From Anisus vortex (taxonomy: Eukaryota; Mollusca; Gastropoda; Planorbidae): DNA of 64,000 nucleotides. The position numbers and the translations under genes were made by a program. Location of the stretch: assembly GCA_949126835.1 (NCBI GenBank), contig OX421496.1:20911844-20975843 (forward strand), in the 5' to 3' direction. This document shows positions 49,339 to 61,900 of the stretch, in pieces (position 1 is the first letter of the stretch; every line of letters starts with the position of its first letter). Below the pieces are notes generated by a model. The model searched no databases and was not told where the DNA came from. It was given only the letters and a program-made list of their open reading frames with translations.

Positions 49339-49850
49339 AACAGCAAAAATTAAAATTTCTTTTCCTTTACAACAAGTTTCCTGTTTATTATTTTGAATTT
49401 CTTATGCATATGTTTGTCAGGCATTGACTGCAAGAGAGCAATAAGATACGCAGAATGGCTAACTAAGAAGAAAATACACATATGTATATTATATATATAT
49501 AGAGAGAGAGAAAGAATTAGCAGTAATAGTTGCTATCTAGAACAAGTTTTATTCATGTTTATTTATCTAAAAAATGAATGTTTGTAAATGGTAAACCAAA
49601 ACTAGATAATTTTAGTCAGTGTAGAATAAATTTAATAAAATAAGACAATTATTTTATATCACTACCTTAATAACAGTTCCTAAAATGACAGTATAAAACG
49701 AGTACTGGATTTTTATGGCTATTAATACTTATAAGAAAAAAACATACAGTTTATTCATGATGGAAGAGTATTAAATTTAAGACTTGTAGCAAACATCTAA
49801 AGTGAGTTGTGCAGTTATATAAAGTTACTGTTTCTGACAATGCTGCCTTC
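49339..49850 (+). other. EOGT: EOGT 3' UTR and flank
   Basis: AT-rich non-coding sequence. Overlapping AATAAA motifs at about 49625-49640 are the likely polyadenylation signal. Confidence 0.55.
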
Positions 49851-49859
49851 ATCTTTTAC

Positions 49860-50235
49860 CAACCGGCAGGTCTTAATGGGCTAGTCAGGTCTAAGGCACA
49901 TGATATGCTTGTCAGGAGTTTGGACCCATCAAAAGTACTGCGCTCCTAATCACAGTCACTACTGAAACTTCTCAGTGTGAATGTACACAAAAAGGCGTCC
50001 TTTGAAGTGCGCTTGTTTGAATCTGTGGCGTCTTCACTATGGAACAGCTTGCCTTAGATAATCTGAATCAAAAGAGTCCTTAAAGTTCCGAGTTAAAGAG
50101 TTTAAAAACTTTTCTCTTTAACTAGTATTTGTGTTTGTTGCCTACCCCTTACATCTGCCGCTGAAAGAGCTCACTGAGCCTGCTAAATGTAATAGCATGG
50201 AGATGTGCACTATTTAAATAAGCATTATCATCATG
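49860..50235 (+). mobile_element. LINE 3' end fragment
   Basis: Degenerate match to the LINE tail at 37700-37930 (ctgcgctcctaatcacagtc; gtgcgcttgtttgaatctgt; ttcactatggaacagcttgc). A 3' region follows with gagcctgctaaatgtaatag, also seen near 7890. It is broken by stops. Confidence 0.65.
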
Positions 50236-51102
50236 TTTCATACAACATAAGCTTGTAATAATTCAACAATCACCATGACAAGCTTCAAACAAACAATGCA
50301 GTAGTTAAAAAATTTTAATTGAATAAAATTAATTGTAAATGTAAAAAGACGAAAAACATATAAGTGATCATGGATTTGCATAAAATGATAGAAGTTAGAA
50401 TGTAAGGCTCACTTAGGTTTAGGCAACCAAATGTGAAGAAAAAACTTTTTCAAGAGAATGATTAACTAATATACTAATAGTGAAAATATATTATCTGGTC
50501 TATACACAATTCATGCATTAATTTGTGCATGCAGAGCCTGTAGCTTTTACAAATAATTTCACTGTAGTAATAGTTGTAAGTGTAGTTTATAAAAGAAATG
50601 AACATTTTGTAAAGATTTTAAATGTAATCAATATCAAGACGTGATAAAAATCTTGATAAACATTGAAAATGAAAATATTTTTATTAGCCCTCGTCCATTA
50701 AAAAATAGTTTTTTAAAGAGAATATAGAGATGAATTTGAATATTTAATCAAGTTCAGACATTATAAATAAGGCTTTTATATTCGGAAAGCTTTACTTAAT
50801 TAAAACTACCTCAAACTCAAAGAAATTCCATTAACATTTTAAAACAAATTCAGAATCTCTTTTTTTTTCAATGTTACACACAAAATGCTTAACACTATAA
50901 TCTAAATAGTTAGGCTTAGTCTTATCAGAGTTTTATATTAGAGAAAAATCTTCAAGTATAATTTATTTAGAGAGTAAATAAAAATACAACAACTTCTAAT
51001 TTATGAAAGCCAAACAAACAAATAAAAAATATAAAAAGTGTCCAAAGTAGAAAAATTTTGCATTTTTTTTTCTATTGGCATTTAAAGTTTAAAAAATAAT
51101 AA
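50236..51102 (-). other. Probable 3' UTR of the severin-like gene
   Basis: AT-rich sequence after the stop at 51103-51105 (minus strand). It has several TTTATT motifs that could serve as polyadenylation signals on the minus strand, for example near 50962. No other feature seen. Confidence 0.45.
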
Positions 51103-54100
51103 TTAGGCAGCAAGGGCAGCTTCAAAAGCTTTCACAATTCGACCTTCACTGAGACAGCTGACAGGGACTAGAGGATGGTCGGTTTTCTGAAGGTAAGTCT
51201 GCAATACCAAAGAAATCAATAACTTTATATGTTTTGTTTTTACTTAGTATAATTACTATATTGTAATGCTAACTGTAATTTGATAAAGAATATTATTGTA
51301 TTTGAAAGTACGCTATTGATACTACAACAAAAAATGCATATAACCTATTTATAGCTTAAGAACTTTATTTTTTGTAATATAAATAAATATTTACATGAGC
51401 ATATGATAAAGCATTTTTCTTTTCAGAGACTGTTGTTTCTTTACCAATCCAAACAAAAACTTCAGACTTTGTATCTAATATAAAGACATCCTGCAATTAT
51501 ATTGATCATTACAGTACCATTAATTAACGTCCATTGTTATTTCAAAGCAAAAATGAAATTTTTAAAAAGTTCAAATCAAGTTGACTCTAGACCAGTGATG
51601 GCGAACCTTTTTGAGGCCGCGTGCCCAAAGTACAATTAAAGACCAACTTATTTCTTTCAATGTGCCACCACGCCAATTAAAACCAAATACCATAACTTTT
51701 GCTGTTCCATTTTTGGTAAATGCTCGCGTGCCCACAGAAACGGCTCTGCGTGCCAGCTGTGGCACGCGTGCCATAGGTTCGCCATCACTGCTCTAGACCA
51801 AATGTTAAAACATTTTTTTTATTGCCAGCCATTAGAAATTTACTTTTGTATCAAAATCTGATCTGCTTATAGCCCCTGTTTTTTCTTTTGTGAAGCTCAA
51901 TGATCCAGATTCATCAGATAATCTGTTTATTTTTAGAAAAAAAAAAGAACAGATAAAAACCAATATTCTTTAGAAAAACAAAATTTTTACAAAATCTTAA
52001 ATTTAAACTTTTTTTTAAATCTCTCGTGTTTATTTTAAATAGGACTGGGCAAGCTCTGACCTATATAATTCCACTGTTCTATCAGCAGCAACAAAGTCGT
52101 GTTCTTCTTCATGCTGTTCATTAAGTTGACGCAAGAATTCTCCCTTTGTAACATCAAGAAAAAAAATATATATATAAAAAAAAAGAACTTATTCTTTTAT
52201 AATATTAATGTAAAACAAGATTAATATGTAATCTGATTTGGCTAATTTAAACAACTCATAGATTAATAAACTGGTAAGATTATAATATAATCTATATACA
52301 AAAAGTAAATATTTTTAAAATTTACTTACATCTTCTGAGCCTTCATCTAAAACTTCTGCTTTTGGTTTTCCACTTCTTTCTTCCACTATACCTTGCATAT
52401 ATCTTTGTGCCTGATGGTTGAATCAATTCATTTTGTTTTTAAATTTGCTAGAGCTTCATTAAAACGGCAAGTTGTATTTATTTGTGAAGGCTTTTTAAAT
52501 AAATTAATTACCCAAACAAAACTTATTGAACATCTCTAATCATTACACAATATAAAAAAAATATAATTTTTATAATGGAAAGATTTAGCCTACAAACGAA
52601 TGGAAATTTAATTTAAATTTACTTAAAATGCGAAACTCAGACAAGTAACAACATTGTGCTGGAAGACTATTTTATGACCTTTGATATTACTTACCTTAAA
52701 TCTTTCATCCTTATTGCTACCTTTTCCATTCCACTGGAGCAGACGAAGTCCCATATCTAGAATATACACATCCGAGTTGTCCAGCAAGCTACGATTACGT
52801 GCAATCTATTTAAACAATAACACACGATTATGTTCATTTTATTCAATAATAATTTATTTTATTCAAAATTGGAAGAAATCTTGGCAATACTCAAAAGGAA
52901 TGAATCCGAAAGAGGGTCTGAACTACAACAAAACAACCCAAAGATTGATGCTTACTTCAAACTCTCCCGCCAATTTCCAACACATCATCTTCAGACTAAG
53001 GACTGGACATAACAGGCTGAAGCAACACATGTTCCGCGAACTATGAACAGCTCCCGAAAATGCGGAACATGCCCCCTGTACCACTCTACTTGGTCAGTCA
53101 TAAGACCACAGGAAGCTAAATTCAATGATAAACTGTATGGTGGACTGGAGCAACAGCCATATGGCCACAGGAAGCTAAATTCAATGACAAACTGTATATG
53201 GTGGACTTGAGCAACTGACAGCCACAGCGCAGTTCATTACAAATATTGGCCTTGCTGTCGGAATCCTCCAAATTATAACTTTTGAGAACGAAGAAGAAGA
53301 TTCTAAATTTACGGTAGTGTATGGTTAGGGTTTTATACTTATACTCACTTCTTGAATATGAACTCCATATTTGTCTCCATGGAAATGCAGCAATCTGGGG
53401 CGGTATTCCGTAGGCTTTACATGTTTAAAACCACTGTCTGCCCCACCTTTCAACAATCTTGGGGACGTAATTAAATAAAACAATAAAAGATAAATGACAG
53501 TTTTATCTTTAAGCCTATAGTCTACATTTAAAGCTCATTTGTTTATTGCTAAGTCTGAAAGTTAAAAGAACTCACTCAATTTTAGAAAAGTATGACCTAA
53601 ACAGGCTCGACTCGTGACCTTGAACTTCTCGATGCTGAATGGGAACATCACCTAAAAGAGTGTCGAGCTCAACAGTCTTGTAAGCTGCTGTACCATATTC
53701 ATCCTGGCAGAGAAATCAAGGTGTGGATAGCATTATATAAAGGAAATCATTGGCAAGGCAGGGATACACAATCTGCCAGCAAAAGAAGATAGAGACACCC
53801 CAAGCATCCCACTGTAAACAGACCCAGGACAAGACACACCAGACTGCTAGACCATCGATCTTTATGTGTCTCTAACTAGAAAGAGGTGGACCAAGGGGTA
53901 GGGGGCACACCAAGGGGTAGGGGGCACACCAAGATCCTGTCCGAGACTAGCCACCCCGCAGCACCCCGTTAGCCTACCTGTGTACTCTCAATGGGAGCGT
54001 TTACACACTTTGCCAGACGTTGAGGCCCATTGGTATAGACGTGTGCTAGTCACTGCTAGACTATCATCACCCATCAGGACTAAGTCACACACACACACTA

Positions 54101-57100
54101 GTCCCCATATAGAACTGGACTCCGAATTCCAGAGCATATTCTATATAACTGTCCGTTCTACAAAGAAACCAGATTTGAACTCCCATTGATTAAAAGCAGA
54201 GATTGAATCTCACAAGTGCCCAAAACGCCGACCACGTTTCCCAGAGATTCCTCTACCGATGGCGGTTCCTTCCCGTCCTTTACGAAGATTTACTTGTCTA
54301 AAACGAGCAAATTTTTTCTAACTGCAACCACCAGCCATTTAGTCACTTTTTATACGAGTGTACGCCACGGGGAGTGAGTTACTAGAACTTCCTTGGAAAA
54401 CATGGCGACGAGAGCTGTCTCCAGCCCGTTGGGATCTCGGGACGCTCACATCCAGTGTGCAAGACAAATCTCTTTTTTTTCGTCCCGAGAATAATGTCAC
54501 AAACGTCGATGACATGGGACTTGTCCGTCAAAAGCAACAAATAAATAGTATCCGCAATAGTATTCCAGCTCAAGTACAATAAAATAATCAATGATTATCC
54601 AGTAGCCACAGCATACACAAGAATCCCAACCATGAGAGCTGGGTAGTACCTTACACAACCCTACTCAGCCAGTGGAACAGTATCGTTTAACCTGGATTCG
54701 AAATGGCTTTTGACTGCCACTAGACTCTAGACCAGGGATCGGCAACCTTTTACTTATAGTATAGTCTGCCAAACTAGGATTTCTAAGTCATTCAGAGTGC
54801 CAACAGCGTGAAAGTCAAACTTAACTATATTATTTTTATAAGACAATTTATTTTGTGCCGTAGCAAGACCAAAACCAAAAGAAAAGGAGGGTAATAGAGA
54901 AAATCATTAAAACGTTGTATATTTAATAAAAATAAGAAAAAATAATGAACTTAATAAAACAATTAACGTGTTTGATATTATCACATTTAAAAAAAAAATC
55001 CATTCAAAGCAAATACACAATTTCATTACTCAACTTAAACTTTAATAGTTTATGTAATGACATTTAAAGACATTAGGGTAGTAAAAGCTATAAATTCAAT
55101 ATAGTTAAATCTCAGCATGGGCTGAGACTTCCGTTACTATTATACTATTCTTATTGCTTTTATTTTTACATTATGGTCACACTATAATCAAGCAGAAGAA
55201 ATACGAGTAATCGTACTATCTGGGTAGTTAATGTAATGTTTAAAATGTACATATTGTAAATTTTTTTAGTCATATATTTATTTAATGTTCAAATATATTT
55301 TATAATTTGAACATTTTAAAGTTATAAATTGTAAGCCATTTAAAAAAAAAAGAAAAAAAAAATAAATATATAAAAATATTATTGCAAAGAAAAGAGTTTC
55401 ATTATCTCCCTTCAATTAAATTTAAAAAAATAGTTGCTAGCTATGCCAAACGAGTTAATTGTTTTAATATAACTAGTGTTACGTATAAATTATTATTTCT
55501 CTATACAAATTCAGCATTATGCTCTTTTTTCAACGTGTAATTAGATGTATAAAATTAATTTCTGTTGTAAATAAACATTTTATGCACTAATAAAGTTAAA
55601 TAAAGGAGTTTATTTCTTTAAAACCTTAATAATTACAACAATTACATAATATAATGCTAGTATAAGAGCATGTTATATTTATTACAATAATAAAGAAAAT
55701 AAATTTGTTTAAGAAATAATTATATTTATTCTTTATTAAGAGAGATAAGCCTAAAACCTCTTTTGAATGTAATTAGCATGTATCAATTAATGAGCGCTCT
55801 TTCCTTGAATGCTCTTCGCTAATTGTTCAATGTCAGCTACATATAACATATACTTATAGTCACTTCTGAGTGGTCAAGTTTAAATGACATCTTGGTATGC
55901 TTGAAACAGCTTTTGTGTGCATAAAAATGTGTTCACTAGTGTAATTAAACCGAAAACATGAAAATTTAGCGAATGTCTTGCAGATGACAACTGATGAATA
56001 TCCTAAGCAGCTTCCTTTCAGATTTTCTTGCCAATTATTACATGTTGATGTCCATTTTTCGGATGTTTAAAATGAAAAAAAAAATGCCAATATTCCTCCA
56101 CTATAAAAAGACTAATCAATGTAATAAGATCAAGTCAGTAAGGCTTGTTGTGGTATTGGAACATGAGTCCATGAATTTGAAAGTCTTGCCTTTGTTTAGA
56201 AATCTCCGCATTGAGTGATTCAATGTACTTTTGAAAACGCTCATCTATCTTAATTTGCCTTAAATTAGAGAAAGAGTTAAGTGTTTTGAAATCAATGCAG
56301 CACCCATTAATTATGCTCACGTACGATGTTTTGACTTCCATAAAAAAATCTTCTTGGAAGTCTCTCGCGTGCCACTGAAAATCATTCTGTGTGCCAAGTC
56401 TGGCACACGTGGTTTAGGTTGCCGACCCCTGCTCTAAACCATATTTATTATTATGTCCCAAAGCGCCCTTTGTCTATGACTCATCATTTCTTGCCACTTT
56501 TATTTTTTAAAGAATTATGACAATCATTATTTGTGCTCATTTTCTAGCTCATTTCCCACCAAAGTAATTTTTTTTTAAATGTTTACTTAGTGCATGATTC
56601 TAAAGGTGGTTTTTCAGAATGCATCACTTCCCCTTTCAATAGGCTTGCCAACTGAGCTCTCTCTCTATATATATATGGAGTGCTCAGGCAAGTAAATTGT
56701 CGGAGAAAATGCTGACACACAATGCACTTATCTAAATTTAAAAGTCCGCATTTTCTCCTCTTTTTCGTTTTACATGTTTTGAATTGCTTGAGCACTTCGT
56801 GTAGATCTATAGTCTATAGAACTCAGTGGGCTTGCCACTGTATATATATGTATATATATATATATACATATGCTTATAATATTATGTGAAGTGCTTAATC
56901 ACATTGGGGCCGACTATTTATTGTTCGGGAAAATGAATAACTTGGTACATAGTTAAGTGATGACATCATTGGCTCCATAGTCTCGAAAGACGATTAGATT
57001 TGCGCTCCTGTGGTTTGGCCAACCCTGCAAAATTGACTGTGTCTGTGGAGACCTATCCATTGAGAGACAGGTTCTGTCGCATCTCTGGCACTTGAAAGAT

Positions 57101-58957
57101 GGACCGTTGGAGATTGTTAGGGGCAGCCTACTTTTCTTCGCTCCTCGTTTAGCCTCCGCCATAAGGCGAAGTTTGCCCTCTGACGCATTTATACCGGTGT
57201 GTAAGGTGCCTCTCCAACTATTTCTGTGCTGAGCAAGGTTCTCCCAGTTTCCGACCTCTACATCTATAGCCTTTAGGTCACGTTTGCAGACGTCCTTGAA
57301 CCTGAGTTGGGGGCGACCAGTAGCTCTCTTGCCTTCAGCGAGCTCAGCATATAGCAGGTCTTTTGGGATTCGCCCATCCTCCATCCTGGAAACATGACCA
57401 AGCCACCGAAGTCGTCGTTGGCGAAGGAGAGTGACCATGCTAGGCATTTTAGCCCGTTGCAAGACCTCGTTGTTTGTTATGCGGTCCTTCCAAGATATCC
57501 CAAGTATGCGTCTGAGGCAGCGCATGTGGAAAGAAGAGTCTCTTTTCTTGCGATGCGTACAGGGTCCAAGTTTCGCTGGCGTACATGAGAGTGCTGATCA
57601 CACATGCACGATAGACAGCTATTTTTGTATTAATAGACAGCATCTTGTTGGCCCATACTCTTTGCGTTAGCCTGGATAAAGTCGCGGAAGCCTTGCCAAT
57701 TCTCCTGCTGATTTCTGTGTCCAGTGATAGGTCGGTGGTGATGGTGGAGCCAAGGTATGTGAACTGATCAACAACATCTAATTTGGTACCGTTGATGTAT
57801 ATATTGGGTGGGTCAGCTCCTTGAACCATCACGTTGGTCTTTCTTATACTAATTGTTAGACCAAAATCTTGGCAGGTCTTGGAGTAGCGGTCCATCAAGG
57901 ATTGTAGCTCCTCCTCTGTGTGTGTGACAAAGGTGGCTTCATCCGCGAACAGCAAGTCTTTGACTGTTCTTCTGCGGATTTTTCGCCTTGCCCTCAGCCT
58001 GGGCAATCTGAAAAGCCCTCCGTCTGACCGGGTGTGCAAGTAAATCCCCTCCCTGGATTCTCTAAAGGCATTGTTTAGCAAGGTTGAGAAGAAGATCCCA
58101 AAGAGAGTTGGGGCAAGAACGCATCCTTGTTTCACTCCTGTGCGTATGGCGAAAGCGAAAGTGATGACATACACATTTATATTTATCCAATTACACTCCT
58201 AGGCCTAAATAAAAAATAAAATAAAACGCGAAGCAGTTTTTAAACAAAATCAAAATGTAAAGTAATAATAATACGCAAGACATTAAATTCTATCTTAGAA
58301 ATACAACACAAAAAACAATCTGTTACAAAGCGCAGATAAACATAAAGACTATAACACTTTCCTTATCCTTTATGCAAGAACAAATGCATATAAGTACTCT
58401 TTCTTCCCGAGTAGCATCCGGGCATGGAATGGGTTGCCTGAACGCAGGACCGTCCGCTTGGAATCACCTCCCACTACAGCTTCGCCAGAGCCCTAGCTAT
58501 GACACCTTCAGGAGCCGGCTGAAGACTCACCTAATTCGTCAGCAGAATTAGCGTATTACTACATATTTCGTTGTCTGTCTGTATTCTGTAACTGTCGTCT
58601 GCGCATAGAACTGTCACCAACGGGATATGCGCTATATAAGCACCGTTATTATTATTATTATTATTACAGTAACTTAACAGTATTTTAAACACTAATTGAA
58701 ATGCAAAACGAGAATATAACCACGAATGTGAGTAGAACGCAAAGAACTTCTTTATAGAGGGAGCGTCTGTAATGTATAAGATGATGCGTCTGTAATGTAT
58801 AAGATGATGCGTCTGTAATGTATAAGATGATGAAATAAGATATTCTAAACCTGGTAATGACTACTTGCCAACAAATAAAACAAAAAGTAACTTGTTTTTT
58901 TACAATTAAAATTGTATTTTAAAATATATTCTAACCAAACAGCTATATTCATAAACT

Positions 58958-58991
<34 letters not shown>

Positions 58992-61900
58992 ACAACACTT
59001 ACTTGTGTGCTGTACTTTCCGATCCAAAAATGTATATCATAAAGCAGCTGGTCCCCGCCTTCTTCTTTATAAGTCTAAATATAAGAAATAGAAATAACGC
59101 AATACATACCATGTTTACACAAATTATACATTTGCATATAAGAGAGCTTACTAATTTTATTTAAAAGATTATTCATGCATATATTAATTGTCTATCTATC
59201 TCAAATATACTTTGCTTGAATATTATCATAAGAAGGCTAAAATGGCGCCGTGCTTTACATTTAATATAATGTAAGAATCTCCCTCGTAAAATTTTCCGTA
59301 GTCATCTTTCGGCCATGTTGCCACTTTGAATTTCTGAAAAAGTAAATATAGTTTTAGTTTAAGTTATTTATTGCTAATCGATATCAGAATGTTGAAAAAC
59401 AAATTACTTTAGGATTTTTTTTAAATAGCAGGATCACTTAGAAATATTAAGTAAGTCTAAAAATAAGTAAAGTTTCCCCTTTAAATCATGCTGGTCCATG
59501 GGGCACGTGAAGCTACGTTTAGACGTTTTCAATGGCCATGCCTTATAAGGGGATTGTGCGACCAGCGCAATCGGAAGTTGAAGAGCAATCTTCACAATAT
59601 TTGGGCAATACGCGATCTCTAAATGTATAATATTCTAAATAATTGAAATTGATGCCCAAAGGTTCACATGCGCTGTCTTATGTTTTATACATCAGCACAG
59701 CTCTTCCAAGTATTTAGCCTATAGGTCTGTAGTTCTGACTCACCACTATTCTCCAGATCTGTAAACCAACTTTTTTCCCCGCATCTTTCCAAGCCAGCTC
59801 ATTAGCCGCAGAGTCCTCTGTACACAGCCATTCATGGAAAGATAACATAAATCAATAGCGATTACAGTTTAGCCAATACATTTGTCAGTACTTTAGAATT
59901 GATTAAATTCCGAACTGTATGCTTTATCCCTCACGTAATGTCTGCATTCGAGTCAAAATCAATTTTGCCTGCTCTCCAATGTCACCAAAACACACGTTAA
60001 CATTTCATTATTTTATTTTAGTTCTAAATTCTAAACTAATTCTTCGAAAGTTTAACGTCAAAGCAAACTAAAATTCAAAGAAAGAAAAAGTTTTCTTTAA
60101 AAAAAAACACACACACACATTATGTCCAAGAATCTTGAAATAAAATGTAGGCCCTACAAGGTTTTATGGACAACGGCAATAAAATAAAAGAAGATTATGT
60201 GGCCTACACGTCTTTTACTTCATTCCTTACACCAACTGATTGCCCTTTAGACCTACACAAGCGTGTGTAGACTTTAAAGAAAATCTCTGATATAAAGAAC
60301 TCTCGTTTAACAAGATTGGAGGCTATTTTACTTCTGCTTCTGTTTGTTATTAAAGTGGGCGGGTGGTGTGTGTGTGGGGGGGGGGGAGTTCTAGAGAGTA
60401 CTGCGAATGGTTGTGGGTGTGGTAGGGGGGGAATGTTTTCATAACCACTGTTCACCCCCCCCTCCCTTCCCCTTTCTCTCTTTTCATTTAGTCATTACGT
60501 AAGTCTTTTTGCATAGACCTTTTTAAATTCATACATTTAAAGTTATCTTAGATTTTATAACATAGTTTACCGGGACGCCGGGACAGATCTCTACCATATT
60601 AAAGACTTATAACATAGTTTACCGGCGTCCGGGACAGATCTCTACCATATTAAAGACTTATAACATAGTTTACCGGCGTCCGGGACAGATCTCTACCATA
60701 TTAAAGACGTATAACATAGTTTACCGGGACGCCGGGACAGATCTCTACCATATTAAAGACGTATAACAAAGTTGGGTCGGTTTCCGCTCCCCTCCCTCAA
60801 CCCAACATGTTATGGAAAACATATTATATTGTACCTGTGGCCCGTGACCAACTAGAAATAGTTCTGCGACAGTCCATACAAGTGGCCCATACAGTCCATA
60901 CAAGTGGCCCATACAGACAACATAATTTACATATTGAAATTTGAAATATTGACTCACTTTTGACATTTTTTTCCGTTTCCGAACCGAAAAGAGCTAAATT
61001 GGAGTCTTTCCAGTCAAACTCTTTACGTTTTATAAGCCCTGTTGATTAGATTAGTTTTAAATGGATGATCACATTACTCAATGAGCATAGATCTAGATCT
61101 AAATACTATTCACATTACTCAATGAGCATAGATCTAGATCTAAATACTATTCACATTACTCAATGAGCATAGATCTAGATCTAAATACTATTCACATTAC
61201 TCAATGAGCATAGATCTAGATCTAAATACTATTCACATTACTCAATGAGCATAGATCTAGATCTAAATACTATTCACATTACTCAATGAGCATAGATCTA
61301 GATCTAAATACTATTCACATTACTCAATGAGCATAGATCTAAATACTATTCACATTATGCAATGTAAGACAGTTGACAGTCAACATATATTTTTTATTTA
61401 AACATTTGTACGGCATAGTATATAATAGGTAAGTGAATTTATCATATATCTCATGGCATTTTTCAAGTAAGTCTTAGCAAGAATAGCCTTCATGTTTGCG
61501 TTGATTCTTAAAATTGCACGGAAGTAAAGGAATGTATATGATTGGTCACTACAAAGGGGCATACACTCTCATTGCAAGTGAACCCATTCTAAGAATTTTA
61601 ACCTTTGATAACTATAGGCCTACAATAATTATAATGATCATATTTCAGTGATAAAGTAACAAAGAAAAAAATGTTACTGCACTCTTAAATGTGATATGAT
61701 ATTTTTGTTTTTTGGTGCAAACAAATGGTAATACGCCTGATAACAAAAGTATATTGCTCATTATTTATCTTTAAGCATTATTATAAATAAAATCGATTCA
61801 CATTCAAAAACTAAAATATTTGAAGATAATAAGCTCTAAACCTAATTCTAAAATAAACACGTCATCGTAGTGCCTATACTGTTGACAAAAGAAAAGAAAA

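Noticed and set aside
52681..53046. 121-aa plus-strand open frame
   Set aside because: It crosses an exon of the severin-like gene in antisense and continues into a LINE fragment; not one gene.
57394..57670. Plus-strand open frames over the LINE
   Set aside because: Antisense shadows of the reverse transcriptase relic.
60204..60455. 83-aa Pro/His-rich minus-strand frame
   Set aside because: Produced by G-rich low-complexity DNA.
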